DNA of 64,000 nt from contig NZ_CP114205.1 in the NCBI RefSeq assembly GCF_027497495.1, forward strand, positions 7,812,001 to 7,876,000, written 5' to 3'. Position 1 is the first letter of the stretch. Every line of letters begins with the position of its first letter. Source of the DNA: Streptomyces tubercidicus. Its GTDB lineage: Bacteria > Actinomycetota > Actinomycetes > Streptomycetales > Streptomycetaceae. The position numbers and the translations under genes are program-made. Of the stretch, positions 1 through 9,670 are shown piece by piece. The notes beneath the pieces were generated by a model that saw only the letters and a list, made by a program, of their open reading frames with translations, was not told the DNA's origin and did not search any database.

Positions 1-1
1 C

Positions 2-1705
2 GCCCTCGACGAGGAGCGGATCGACCGGACGCTGCGCCCCAAGGCCGACGCCGCCTGGCTGCTGCATGAGCTGACAAACAATCAGAAACTGTCGGCGTTC
101 GTGCTCTTCTCCTCCGCCGCCGGCACCTTCGGCTCGGCGGGCCAGGCCAACTATGCGGCCGCCAATGCCTTCCTGGACGGTCTGGCCGGACACCGGGCGG
201 CCCGGGGGCTGCCGGCCACCTCGCTGGCGTGGGGGCTGTGGGCCGAGGAGGGCGGGATGACGACGGGGCTCGCCGACACCGACCGGCGGCGGATGGCCCG
301 CGGCGGGATGCGGCCGCTCTCCGCCGACGACGGGCTCGCGCTGTTCGACGCCGCACTGGCCACGGGCGACCCCGCGCTGGTCACCGTGGGCCTGGGCAGG
401 GGCGGAGCGGCGGCACTGCTGGGCGGCGCCGCACCCGGCCGGGCCCGGCGCACGGTCTCCGCCTCCGCGGCGGACAAGGACGATCTGCTCGCCCGGCTCA
501 CGGCCGCAGGCCCCGCCGGCCGGGACGCACTCCTGCTGGATCTGGTCCGGCTTCAGGTCGCGGCGGTCCTCGGCCACGGATCGCCCGAGGACATCGAACC
601 GGACCGCGACTTCACGGAGTTGGGCTTCGACTCGCTGACCGCCGTGGAGCTGCGCAACCAGCTCGGCACCGTCACCGGCCTGCGGCTCCCGCCCACCGTC
701 GTGTTCGACGTCGCCACCCCACAGGACCTCGCCGCCCGGCTGGGCGAGGAGCTGGCCACGGGGGCCCTCCCGCAGTCCGGCACCGAAGGATCCGGCGACC
801 GGCCGTCCACGACGGGACGGGCGCAGGACACCCTCGGCGCTCTCTTCCGGGGAGCCTGCGAGTCGGGACGCGTGGAGGAGGGGTTCGAGCTGCTCCAGGC
901 GGCTGCCCGGCTGCGGCCGACGTTCGACGCCCCGGAGGACTCCGGAGCGCCCTGCACGCCCGTACGCCTCGCCCGCGGCGGCGCCTCCCCGGATCCCGCC
1001 GAGCCGGCACTGATCTGCTTCAGCTCGTATGTGGCGCTCGCCGGGGTGCACCAGTACGCCAGGTTCGCCTCCGTCCACCGCGGCACGCGCGACGTGTGGG
1101 CGCTGCCCACCCCGGGCTTCGGCCGGGGAGAGCTGCTGCCCGCCTCCTTCGACGCGGTCGTACGGCTGCAGGCCGACGCGGTGCTGCGGTGCGCGGACGG
1201 CGGTCCGTTCGTGCTGCTCGGCTCGTCGTCCGGCGGCATCCTGGCCCTCGCCGTGGCGCACTGTCTGGAGAAGGCGGGGACACCGCCCGCCGGTGTCGCG
1301 CTGCTGGACACCTATCTGCCGCGCGAGGACTCGCCGTTCACCCGGTTCGCCGGAGAGATGCTCGGCGGGATGTTCGACCGTGAGTCCCTGTTCGCGCACA
1401 TGGATTCCGACCGGCTCACCGCGATGAGCTGGTACATCCATGTCGTCGGCGCTTGGTCGCCGGACCGGCTTGCCTGCCCCGTGCTGCTGGTGCGCTCCAG
1501 TGAGCCGCCGGTGAGCGTCGAGCAGGACGGCGGGCTCGCACCGAAGGAGTGGCAGGCGTCCTGGGACGGGGCGGACACCGTGACCGAGGTGCCGGGCAAC
1601 CACTTCACGATGATGGAGGACCACGCGGGCGCCACCGCGCAGTCCGTCACCGCCTGGATGGAGGGCCTGCCGGGCCCGCGGCCGCGGGGCAGCACGCCAC
1701 GATGA
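2..1705 (+). CDS. Type I polyketide synthase, C-terminal end (partial KR, ACP, thioesterase)
   Basis: This is the 3' end of a modular PKS gene; the reading frame is open to the window's left edge. It begins inside a ketoreductase, with the catalytic Tyr in GQANYAAANAF near base 150. The ACP spans roughly bases 490-750 and carries the phosphopantetheine Ser in LGFDSL. The thioesterase follows (about 820-1660), with nucleophile Ser in GSSSGG, an Asp in LLDTY and a His in GNHF. A fused thioesterase marks the last module, so this protein releases the chain, probably as a macrolactone. KR stereotype cannot be read because its N-terminal half lies outside the window. The ferredoxin gene starts 180 bases downstream on the same strand. 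Confidence 0.95.
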   Translation, partial: ALDEERIDRTLRPKADAAWLLHELTNNQKLSAFVLFSSAAGTFGSAGQANYAAANAFLDGLAGHRAARGLPATSLAWGLWAEEGGMTTGLADTDRRRMARGGMRPLSADDGLALFDAALATGDPALVTVGLGRGGAAALLGGAAPGRARRTVSASAADKDDLLARLTAAGPAGRDALLLDLVRLQVAAVLGHGSPEDIEPDRDFTELGFDSLTAVELRNQLGTVTGLRLPPTVVFDVATPQDLAARLGEELATGALPQSGTEGSGDRPSTTGRAQDTLGALFRGACESGRVEEGFELLQAAARLRPTFDAPEDSGAPCTPVRLARGGASPDPAEPALICFSSYVALAGVHQYARFASVHRGTRDVWALPTPGFGRGELLPASFDAVVRLQADAVLRCADGGPFVLLGSSSGGILALAVAHCLEKAGTPPAGVALLDTYLPREDSPFTRFAGEMLGGMFDRESLFAHMDSDRLTAMSWYIHVVGAWSPDRLACPVLLVRSSEPPVSVEQDGGLAPKEWQASWDGADTVTEVPGNHFTMMEDHAGATAQSVTAWMEGLPGPRPRGSTPR

Positions 1706-1885
1706 GTCGCGGGGGCGGCCGGCGTGATGCGCCCGGCGGAAGGGTGCGGTCCCACGGCCGGTGCTCATTGTCTGGGCGATTCACCAGACCCTGCCGACGA
1801 CGGTCGGTGGCGCGCCGCACAGCCGACACCATGGTGCGCAGGGCCATCGGACGAGGTCGCAGGCCCACGAGACGAGGGAGACACC

Positions 1886-2089
1886 ATGAAGATCACGGTT
1901 GACCGGGACCGGTGCGTCGGCGCCGGGATGTGTGCCGTGACCGCCGGCGAGGTCTTCGAGCAGCACGAGGAGGACGGCCGTGTCGTGCTGCGGATGACCG
2001 CGCCGCCCGAGCAGTGGGCGGACGAGGTGGAAGAGGCCGAGCACCTTTGTCCGTCCCGCGCCATCACGGTGGACCCCGCCGCCCGCTGA
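1886..2089 (+). CDS. Small [3Fe-4S]-type ferredoxin
   Basis: A 67-residue protein with the actinobacterial P450-partner ferredoxin pattern: CVGAGMC near the N-terminus and a single later Cys in CPSRAI, which suits a 3Fe-4S cluster. The start is the ATG following GAGGGAG; upstream in-frame codons have no ribosome-binding site. It would pass electrons from a ferredoxin reductase to a P450. It converges with the intact P450 gene at 2119, the likely partner. The 3-dehydrase encoded at 12019 also needs an electron donor, so a second role is possible. Confidence 0.9.
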   Translation: MKITVDRDRCVGAGMCAVTAGEVFEQHEEDGRVVLRMTAPPEQWADEVEEAEHLCPSRAITVDPAAR

Positions 2090-2105
2090 TCGGCGCGGCG
2101 GGTCC
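2071..2105. terminator. Bidirectional hairpin between ferredoxin and P450
   Basis: The inverted repeat GGACCCCGCCGC / GCGGCGGGTCC has a 12-base loop. It overlaps the end of the ferredoxin frame and lies just before the convergent P450 stop. There is no T tract, as is usual in Streptomyces. Confidence 0.6.
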
Positions 2106-2118
2106 ACGCGCGATGGCG

Positions 2119-3438
2119 TCAGGCCCGCTGAACCACCAGCGGCAGCTGCTCGGCGCCGAAGACATTGCTGCCGTGGAACGACAGGGGGGAGCCGGCATCC
2201 ACCCGCGCGGAGCGGAAGCGGTCCAGCATCAGCCCCAGCACGATACGGCTCTCCAGACGGGCGAGCGGAGCACCGATGCAGTAGTGGATGCCCTGACCGA
2301 ACGCCGTCTGCCGGGAGTTGGGCCGCTCCGGCACGAAGGCCGCAGGGTCCTCGAAGACCCGCTCGTCATGGTTGGCGGACAGCAGCCACAGGTGGACGAG
2401 GGTGTTCGGTTCGATGACCTCCCCGGCGATCTCCACCTGCCGGGTCGGCACCCGCTCGACGCGGGTGAACGGCGGCCGGAGGCGCAGCGTCTCCTCGATC
2501 ACCGCCGGAATCCCGGACCGGTCGGCGCGCAGCGCCTGCCACCGTTCCGGCGCGCCGTCCAGGCACAACAGGGTGTTGCCGAGCAGCGCCGCGGTCGTGA
2601 TGTGGCCGGCCAGCAGCAACAGCGTGGCGAAGGAGATGATTTCCTGGTCCGTCAGCCGCTCGCCGTCGGCCTCGACCCGGGCCAGGGTGCCGAGCAGATC
2701 GTCGTGCGGTGTGCGGCGGCGTGCGTCCACGAACCCCTGCAGATACACCGCGATCTTCTCCACGGTCTGCTCCATCCGCCGCACGCTCTCCGGGGCCGCG
2801 GGGTCCGTCGCCAGGAGCTGCTCGCCCCACTGCTGGAACATGGCCCGGTCGTCGGGCGGTACACCCAGCATTGTGGAGATCACAATCAAGGGCAGCGGAT
2901 TGGCCACCGCATCGACGAGGTCAAAGCGGTCGCCGTCGACCGCGTTCAGCAGAGTGTGGGTGATGTCGGTGATCTGTGGTGTCAGATCCGCGATCAGCCG
3001 GGGGCTGAACGCGCGGCTCACCAGACGCCGCAGCTGGCCGTGCCGGGGCGGGTCGAGCAGCAGCAGGATTCCGTCCGGGCTCTTGCCGCCGTTGACCCGT
3101 CCCACGGTGTCGGAGGAGTACTGCACGGGGTCGGCCAGGATGCGCACCACGTCCACATGCCGGAAGATATGCGTGGTCCCCGCCGCGTCTCGCCACACGG
3201 GGCGCTCCGTCCGCATCCGGCGCAGCCAGGCCAGCAGGGTGGCCCCGCCGTCCGGTTCCACCGTCGGCGGAAGGCCGATTTCCGGGCCGGGTGTCTGCAG
3301 CGGATGCGGCAGGCCCGGGAGGACATTTGATCTCTTCTGTTGCGACAAAGCTGACCGCGCTTTCTGCCGGTCCGGACGCACCCGAGCCGAGCGGTACGCT
3401 GCCGGGCCCATCCCGGCAGAAGAGTCGCAGTGGAGCAC
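2119..3438 (-). CDS. Cytochrome P450 (intact)
   Basis: A bacterial class I P450, up to 439 residues. The visible motifs are I-helix LLLLAGHITTAALLG, K-helix EETLR and heme loop FGQGIHYCIGAPLAR with its Cys. The I-helix acid usual before the Thr pair is Ile here (AGHITT rather than AGHETT). The likely role is macrolide or sugar oxidation with the adjacent ferredoxin. The start is uncertain: the listed GTG gives about 55 residues before the region where homologs usually begin, and no good ribosome-binding site is visible. A purine-rich AGAAGAG followed by an ATG lies in another frame at about 3326, so an N-terminal frameshift cannot be excluded. An operator-like palindrome lies at 3475. Confidence 0.85.
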   Translation of the reverse strand: MLHCDSSAGMGPAAYRSARVRPDRQKARSALSQQKRSNVLPGLPHPLQTPGPEIGLPPTVEPDGGATLLAWLRRMRTERPVWRDAAGTTHIFRHVDVVRILADPVQYSSDTVGRVNGGKSPDGILLLLDPPRHGQLRRLVSRAFSPRLIADLTPQITDITHTLLNAVDGDRFDLVDAVANPLPLIVISTMLGVPPDDRAMFQQWGEQLLATDPAAPESVRRMEQTVEKIAVYLQGFVDARRRTPHDDLLGTLARVEADGERLTDQEIISFATLLLLAGHITTAALLGNTLLCLDGAPERWQALRADRSGIPAVIEETLRLRPPFTRVERVPTRQVEIAGEVIEPNTLVHLWLLSANHDERVFEDPAAFVPERPNSRQTAFGQGIHYCIGAPLARLESRIVLGLMLDRFRSARVDAGSPLSFHGSNVFGAEQLPLVVQRA

Positions 3439-3474
3439 GGAACCGCGGGGCGGGCAGAGGAAGACGGCGCTTTT

Positions 3475-3490
3475 CTAAGGAATTCCCCGG
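3475..3490. promoter_or_regulatory. PAS-LuxR-type operator-like palindrome
   Basis: CTAAGGAATTCCCCGG matches the PimM-type consensus CTVGGGAWWTCCCBAG at 14 of 16 positions. It lies 37 bases upstream of the furthest P450 start. Confidence 0.5.
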
Positions 3491-3621
3491 CTTTGGCGCA
3501 GGCTCGACGGGGCTATTTCCTGCCGGAGGACAGGGAACGGAATGCGCCGCAGGAAAGGGCCGCAGAGGCCGGACCGGATTACCGCGATCGTGGTCCGGAG
3601 GAATCCCAGATCCGCTCGGCG

Positions 3622-3682
3622 CCGTGCCGATGCGTACCCCGGGGGCACGGCGCACCTACGTGACTTGATGGGCCAACTGACG
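3622..3682 (+). pseudogene. Glycosyltransferase gene scrap
   Basis: About 40 bases around 3636-3678 nearly repeat bases 6641-6682 inside the intact glycosyltransferase at 6180, including 20 identical bases ending in CACCTACGTG. The translation GARRTYV here corresponds to RARRTYV there, and the preceding GAVPMR to GAVDVR with a short deletion between. A frameshift and stop follow at once. Nothing else of the gene is recognisable, so it is a relic of a related glycosyltransferase gene or a small duplication. Confidence 0.6.
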
Positions 3683-3749
3683 TGATCGAGCGAACCCTTC
3701 GACGCTCGCGCGCCGTGCGCACGAACTACGCAAGCGGCGCGGGGCCGGG

Positions 3750-4192
3750 TCAGGCGAAGTGCCGGGCCGGGAGTGACTGGTCCGCGTCCACGGTCTCGCA
3801 CATGGCCCTCATCGATTCCCCGATGGTGAACCGGGGGCGCCAGCCGAGGAGGCGTGCGGCGCGGGAGGTGACGACCTGGATCCAGTCGGCACCCCTGCTG
3901 TGTACCTCACCCCGCTGCTCCCGGATCGTCTCCGCCGGCAACCCGGCGGCCATGACGAGCAGCACCCGGGCGAGCTCTTCGCTGGTGCTGCCCGCGACAT
4001 CGAGGGACCGGAACCGGTGGGCGGCGACTCGCGGCGCATGCCGACGGGCTGTCGCGAGGACTTCGCTCCCCTCGGCCGTGAAGGCGGCACAGATGTGCCG
4101 GCCCATACACCCGGTGGCCCCAGCACCGCGATACGGAAGGGATCAGGGGACGGCATCAGCGGTGGCCCGGCGGCGCCCTCCTCATCAGCCAT
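3750..4192 (-). pseudogene. NDP-hexose 4-ketoreductase relic, copy 1
   Basis: The ATG overlaps the epimerase stop by 8 bases, which suggests former translational coupling. The frame reads FRIAVLG, then needs one extra base to continue as ATGCMGRHICAAFTAEG, the NAD(P)-binding Gly-rich start of the family. About 45 residues later it jumps from the N-terminal domain to a C-terminal segment (SRAARLLGWRPRF), so roughly 200 residues are missing. At about 120 residues against the usual 320-350 it cannot be functional. An intact homolog lies at 9664, and a second relic occupies the same place after the other epimerase (17040). Confidence 0.8.
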
Positions 4193-4823
4193 GGAGCCGG
4201 TTCGCCGACGGGTCGGGGTGCACCGACGGTTCGGCCGCCGGCCCGGTCGGCAGGCAGTCCGCGTAAATCGGGAGCATGCCCTTGGCCTCGGCCTCCGCCA
4301 GACGGGGCGCGATGATGTCCCGCGCGGAGAGGCGGAACTCCACCCCGTGCGGCCAGGGCAGCCCGATCGCGGGGTCGAGCGGATCGATCGCATGCTCCAG
4401 CTCGGCCTGGTAAGCACTGCTCACGAGATACGACATGACCGTGTCGTCCTCCAGCGCCAGGAAGGCGTGGGCGAGCCCGTCGGGGATGTACACGGCCCGG
4501 AAGGACTCCGAGTCCATGTTGACGAGGTCCCACTGGCCGTAGGTGGGGGACCCCACCCGGATGTCCACGACGGCGTCCAGCGCCTTCCCCCGTGCGCAGT
4601 AGACGTACTTGGCCTGGCCTGGGGGAGTGGCCGTGAAGTGGAGCCCGCGCAGCACACCTCTGGCCGACTTGCTGTGGTTGGTCTGTGCCACGGGGAACCG
4701 GTGGCCCACTGCCGCGACGAACGCCTCGTCCTGCAACGGCGAGAAGAACAGTCCGCGGTGGTCCGAGTGGATATCGGGGGTGAACTCGAACCCGCCGGCG
4801 ACGGCGAGCTTTCGGGTACGCAT
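4185..4823 (-). CDS. dTDP-4-dehydro-6-deoxyhexose 3,5- (or 5-) epimerase, copy 1
   Basis: A RmlC-type cupin epimerase of about 212 residues that epimerises C3/C5 of 4-keto-6-deoxy sugars to give L-sugars. RGLHF carries the catalytic His, and the QAKYVYCARG and DGLAHAFLAL blocks are typical. The ATG is chosen over a GTG one codon upstream because the second copy has only the ATG. AGGTGAT lies just upstream. It is roughly 85% identical by eye to the copy at 17272. A short upstream frame ends 6 bases before the start, and a decayed ketoreductase follows. Confidence 0.9.
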   Translation of the reverse strand: MRTRKLAVAGGFEFTPDIHSDHRGLFFSPLQDEAFVAAVGHRFPVAQTNHSKSARGVLRGLHFTATPPGQAKYVYCARGKALDAVVDIRVGSPTYGQWDLVNMDSESFRAVYIPDGLAHAFLALEDDTVMSYLVSSAYQAELEHAIDPLDPAIGLPWPHGVEFRLSARDIIAPRLAEAEAKGMLPIYADCLPTGPAAEPSVHPDPSANRLHG

Positions 4824-4829
4824 CACCGA

Positions 4830-4922
4830 TCACCTGCCCGCCGTGTCGTGTGCGGGCAGCGCCGCGGGGCGCGTCCCCGGCCGCTTCGGCCGGATCGGTT
4901 CGGTACATCTGATGTCACTCAC
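4830..4922 (-). other. Short upstream reading frame before epimerase copy 1
   Basis: A GTG-started frame of 30 codons beginning MSDIRCTEPIRPKRP, preceded by GGGAGCG, ends just before the epimerase start. The frame before the second epimerase begins MNDMVRTELIRPQWP after the same 26-base untranslated stretch. The shared start suggests the 5' end of a lost gene that now acts, if at all, as a leader. Confidence 0.5.
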
Positions 4923-5071
4923 CTTTTCGCGCTCCCACCACGTTCGGAAACAAGTTCTTGCCTTGCGCAGGCAGGCACAGCTTCGTCGCAGCACCGCACA
5001 CGGTCCGTGTGTGCCGGCCGGAGGGACGGGCTGCCCCCGGCTGTGGCTGCCTCGGTATGGGCCGCACCCAT

Positions 5072-5087
5072 GTGGAAGATTCCCTAG
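5072..5087. promoter_or_regulatory. Operator-like half palindrome
   Basis: The right half ATTCCCTAG is intact; overall 12 of 16 positions match CTVGGGAWWTCCCBAG. It lies about 250 bases upstream of epimerase copy 1. The equivalent site and flanks recur before copy 2 (18428). Confidence 0.35.
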
Positions 5088-5122
5088 TGCCGGACGGTCC
5101 CTGCCGGACGGAAGCGGCACGG

Positions 5123-5789
5123 TCAGACGATGGAGAGCCCGGGCAGCGGGAAGACCAGCTTGCCGCCGCCGCCCAGGAAGGCGCTCCCCCGCTCGATGAA
5201 GCCTTCCCGTAGATCCAGGGGAGCACCAGCAGCTGGTCGGGGCGCCGGGACTTGGCCTCCTCCTCGGACACGATGGGAATCCCCGTACCGGGCGTGAAGC
5301 AGCCGGACTTGTCCGCGTTGGGCTCGCCGATGCGGGGCAGATCGTCCTCGGTGAGCCCGCAGAACTGGAGGATGACATAGCCCTTGGTCGAAGCGCCGCA
5401 CCCCAGGGTCACCTTGCCCGCCTTGCGTGACTCGTCGAGCAGATCACGCGGGCGGTCGCGGTAGCCATGGACGCGCTTGGCGAACGCTTCGAGCGGGGCC
5501 ATGGTGTCCAGCCCGAGCGCGGTCTCCCTGGCGCGGCCGGCCGCCCGGTTGGGTCGATGCCGACCAGCGTCGGGCCGGGAGTCGGGTAGCCGCGCAGCAG
5601 TGTGGAGTCGTTGCTGCCGATGTCCACCACCGGATCGTCGGGACCGACGTCGGCCAGGTCGGTGATCGCCGCGACCTTGCTGTGGAGATGCTGGACCATG
5701 AACGGGCGTATGCCGGAGCGGTAGCCGTAGTTGTCCCCTTACACCAGCCCGAAGTCGGCGGTGTGGCGGAGCTGGTCTTCGATGATCAT
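5123..5789 (-). pseudogene. NDP-hexose C-methyltransferase (TylCIII-like) relic
   Basis: Fragments of a sugar 3-C-methyltransferase lie in order. MIIEDQLRHTADFGLV is broken by an in-frame TAA at 5739-5741, then GDNYGYRSG and the SAM-site stretch VVDIGSNDSTLLRGY. About 130 residues are missing. A different frame resumes with LEAFAKRVHGY, GCGASTKGYVILQFCGL and GCFTPGTGIPIVSEEEA. A last frameshift gives the family's C-terminus FLGGGGKLVFPLPG. The N-terminal zinc-binding domain is also absent. Such enzymes make branched sugars such as mycarose, so this cluster or its ancestor probably once made one. Confidence 0.85.
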
Positions 5790-5934
5790 GGATTCTCCAG
5801 GTCGCGTTCCACCATCGGCTGGACCGGATCGGAACCGGCGTCGTGATCCCATGCCACGCGCGGCGAGCCCCGCCAGGTATCAGTCGGCGACCCTAATGCC
5901 GAAGAGCCGGGGCATCGTGATTCCGGATCGCATT

Positions 5935-5950
5935 CTGGGAATTGCTCCAG
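5935..5950. promoter_or_regulatory. PAS-LuxR-type operator-like palindrome upstream of glycosyltransferase
   Basis: CTGGGAATTGCTCCAG matches the PimM-type consensus at 13 of 16 positions, 230 bases upstream of the glycosyltransferase. A weaker match (12/16, CTGAAGGAATCCCCAA) lies at 6029-6044. Confidence 0.45.
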
Positions 5951-6088
5951 AACCCGTGCGCCGAGGCCACCGCGCCGAGGGACCGGATGGCAAGCTCTGC
6001 GCCCCCGGTGGGCCCCGGCCGCCATTGTCTGAAGGAATCCCCAAACCATGGCGGCGCCGTGCCGCAGCGCACTGCCGGAGAGCACAGG

Positions 6089-6268
6089 ATGAGCAAAGGC
6101 GCCATCTGCGATCTGGCCATGCAGGTGCCTGCCGGTCACATAGAGGCCACCCAACTGTTCGAGACCGAGAGGAGATCCCATGCGTGTGCTGTTCGCCGGG
6201 CTGTCAGAGAAGTCGCATGTGAACTGCATGGTGCCGTTGGCCTGGGCGCTGACCGCGGCAGGGCATGA
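6089..6268 (+). other. Short reading frame upstream of and overlapping the glycosyltransferase
   Basis: An ATG at 6089 after GGAGAGCACAGG opens a 59-codon frame starting MSKGAICDLAMQVP. It overlaps the first 88 bases of the glycosyltransferase in another frame. No family is recognised. It may be a relic or a leader, or chance. Confidence 0.25.
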
Positions 6269-7427
6269 GGTGCGGGTGGTGACTGCCCCGGCGCTCACCG
6301 GCATCGTCACCGGCACCGGTCTGGTCGCGGCTCCCGTCGGCCGCGACCACGAACTGCACGAGGCCATGAAACTGGCCCCCGAGACACAGGACCAGGAGCT
6401 CGCCAACTGGAGCCGAATGGGACCGGACGAGGTGGACTGGCCCACCATCCGCAGCCGCTACGAGATCGGCGTCCCCTACGGTTTCGCGCTGTACAACGAT
6501 CCGGTGATCGACGATACGGTCGCGCTGGCGCAGAGCTGGCGGCCACACCTGGTCGTCTGTGACCCGCTTGCCTATGCCGGTGCCATCGCCGCCCGCGTCA
6601 GTGGTGCCGTCGATGTCCGGCTGCTGTGGTCCGCCAATGTGTACGGCAGGGCACGGCGCACCTACGTGGACCTGATGGGCCAAGCCCCTCCCGAAGAGCG
6701 CGTGGACCCGCTCGCCGACTGGCTCGACGAGCGCGGCGCACCGTTCGGCGTCTCCTGCGACGAAGAACTGATCAACGGGCACTACACCATCGACACGCTG
6801 CCTCCGAGCCTGCGGCTGCCCGGCGCGCTGCGTGAGCTGCCCATGCGCTTTGTGCCATACAACGGGGAGGCGGTGTGGTGGCCGTGGCTGCGCGAGGCAC
6901 CCGAGCGGCCGCGCGTCTGTCTGACCCTCGGAACGACCAACACCGAGGCGTACGGCGGTGACTATGTCTCCGTCCCCGTCATCCTCGACGCGCTGGCCGG
7001 TCTCGACATCGAGGTGGTGGCCGCGCTCCTTCCACAGCAACGGGAGGCGCTCGGCGACATCCCGGCCAATGCGCGCGCCGTCGAAGGCGTGGCACTGGAC
7101 ACCCTGCTTCCCAGCTGCTCGGCGGTCATCCACCACGGCGGCTTTGGGACCTTCGCCACCGCCCTCGTCAACGCGGTGCCGCAACTCGCCCTCTCCACCA
7201 CTGTCGCCGACCTGGAGTGGCGGGGCCGGTCCCTGGAGCGCGCCGGCGCGGGGATCTTCGCGCACCACAGTGAGGTCACCGCCGACCTGGTGCTCCGTCA
7301 CACCCGGCAGATCCTCGACGATCCGGGCTTCGCCTCCGCCGCGCGGCGGCTGCGCGACGAGTCCGCGGCGATGCCCAGCCCACGCGACATGGTCGCCACA
7401 TTGGAGCAACTGGTCGCGGAGCGCTGA
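6180..7427 (+). CDS. Macrolide-type glycosyltransferase (GT1 family, EryCIII/DesVII-like)
   Basis: A 415-residue GT-B enzyme that transfers a deoxysugar from its NDP form to the polyketide. The N-terminal acceptor domain starts MRVLFAGLSEKSHVNCMVPL. The C-terminal donor site is IHHGGFGTFATAL followed by NAVPQLAL, the pattern of biosynthetic glycosyltransferases such as EryCIII. Several enzymes of that class need a P450-like partner; none that is clearly partner-type (Cys-less) is visible here. The start follows AGAGGAGA. It leads a same-strand run: thymidylyltransferase, 4,6-dehydratase, 4-ketoreductase and a second glycosyltransferase. Confidence 0.9.
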   Translation: MRVLFAGLSEKSHVNCMVPLAWALTAAGHEVRVVTAPALTGIVTGTGLVAAPVGRDHELHEAMKLAPETQDQELANWSRMGPDEVDWPTIRSRYEIGVPYGFALYNDPVIDDTVALAQSWRPHLVVCDPLAYAGAIAARVSGAVDVRLLWSANVYGRARRTYVDLMGQAPPEERVDPLADWLDERGAPFGVSCDEELINGHYTIDTLPPSLRLPGALRELPMRFVPYNGEAVWWPWLREAPERPRVCLTLGTTNTEAYGGDYVSVPVILDALAGLDIEVVAALLPQQREALGDIPANARAVEGVALDTLLPSCSAVIHHGGFGTFATALVNAVPQLALSTTVADLEWRGRSLERAGAGIFAHHSEVTADLVLRHTRQILDDPGFASAARRLRDESAAMPSPRDMVATLEQLVAER

Positions 7428-7483
7428 CCAGGCCGAGTCGGCCCGCGACCGACAGGCTCTCCCCCGACACTACTCGCCCTTGG

Positions 7484-8560
7484 ATGGAAACCGTGAAGGC
7501 TCTCGTGCTCTCGGGAGGCGCTGGTACGCGCCTGCGGCCCATAACCCACACCTCCGCCAAACAACTCGTCCCGGTCGCCAACAAGCCCATCCTCTTCTAC
7601 GTGCTGGAGGCCATCGCCGACACCGGCATCACCGACGTCGGCGTGATCGTCGGTGGCACCGGACCGGAGATCCGCGAGGCGGTCGGGGACGGCTCACAGT
7701 TCGGTCTCCAGGTGACCTACCTGCCGCAGAGCGAACCGCTCGGCCTCGCCCATGCCGTCCTCATCGCCCGCGACTTCCTGGGCGAAGACGACTTCCTGAT
7801 GTACCTCGGGGACAACTTCATCTCTGGCGGCATCACCGATCTGGTCGAGGACTTCCGCAAGGAGCGCCCCGACGCCCAGCTCGCCCTCAGCCGGGTCCCC
7901 GATCCCACCGCCTTCGGCGTGGCCGAGCTGGATGCCGGCGGCCGGGTGGTGGGGCTGGAGGAGAAGCCACCGCATCCCAAGAGCGACCTGGCGCTGGTCG
8001 GCGTCTACCTGTTCACCCCTGCGGTGCACGAGGCGGTGCGGGAGATCGAGCCGTCCGCGCGGGGCGAGTTGGAGATCACCGACGCGGTGCAGTGGATGGT
8101 CGAGCAGGGCCGGAACATTCGGTCCGGTGAGCTGCCCGGCTACTGGCGGGACACCGGCAGCGTCGCCGACATGCTGGAGGTCAACCGCATGCTGCTGGAG
8201 AGCCAGGAACGCTGCATCGAAGGCTCGGTGGACAGCGCGAGCGAACTCCTCGGCCGGGTGCGGATCGAGCAGGGCGCGACGGTCAGCGGCTCGCGGATCG
8301 TCGGGCCGGCCGTGATCGGTTCCGGCACGGTCCTCACCGATTCCTACATCGGGCCCTTCACCTCGATCGGGGAGAACTGCCGCATCCACGACAGCGAGCT
8401 GGCCTCCTCGATCGTGCTGCGCGGCGCGTCGTTCGAGAACGTGCGCCGAGTCGAGGCCTCGCTCGTCGGACGCAACGCGCACGTCACGCTCGCACCCCGG
8501 CACCCCGTGGCACACCGGCTCGTGCTCGGCGACCACGCGAAGGTGCACATCCAGTCCTGA
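7484..8560 (+). CDS. Glucose-1-phosphate thymidylyltransferase
   Basis: Makes dTDP-glucose from glucose-1-phosphate and dTTP, the first step of deoxysugar biosynthesis. The 358 residues belong to the long form: the N-terminal nucleotidyltransferase domain has LSGGAGTRLRPIT and LVPVANKPI, and the C-terminal part is a left-handed beta-helix (repeats such as GPAVIGSGTVL and GPFTSIGENC). The long form is typical of antibiotic clusters (StrD, DesIII). The start lies 57 bases after the glycosyltransferase stop, probably in the same transcript as the 4,6-dehydratase. Confidence 0.95.
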   Translation: METVKALVLSGGAGTRLRPITHTSAKQLVPVANKPILFYVLEAIADTGITDVGVIVGGTGPEIREAVGDGSQFGLQVTYLPQSEPLGLAHAVLIARDFLGEDDFLMYLGDNFISGGITDLVEDFRKERPDAQLALSRVPDPTAFGVAELDAGGRVVGLEEKPPHPKSDLALVGVYLFTPAVHEAVREIEPSARGELEITDAVQWMVEQGRNIRSGELPGYWRDTGSVADMLEVNRMLLESQERCIEGSVDSASELLGRVRIEQGATVSGSRIVGPAVIGSGTVLTDSYIGPFTSIGENCRIHDSELASSIVLRGASFENVRRVEASLVGRNAHVTLAPRHPVAHRLVLGDHAKVHIQS

Positions 8561-8668
8561 GACCGCCCCCGCGGGATCGGCCGACCCACCTCACCCGTAC
8601 CGAACAACCGGAAGGGAGGAGGGCGCTGTTCACCGGCCTGGGTCCCAGGCCGCCGCGCCACATCCTCG

Positions 8669-9663
<995 letters not shown>

Positions 9664-9670
<7 letters not shown>

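Noticed and set aside
2318..3478. Long plus-strand open frame opposite the P450
   Set aside because: It is a high-GC shadow of the P450 gene; the translation is Arg/Ser-rich with no family pattern, while the minus strand has all P450 motifs.
5123..5789. Frameshifts explained as sequencing errors
   Set aside because: Single-base errors could explain some shifts but not the 130-residue and 100-residue deletions, nor the matching decay after both epimerases. Read data would still settle the single-base cases.
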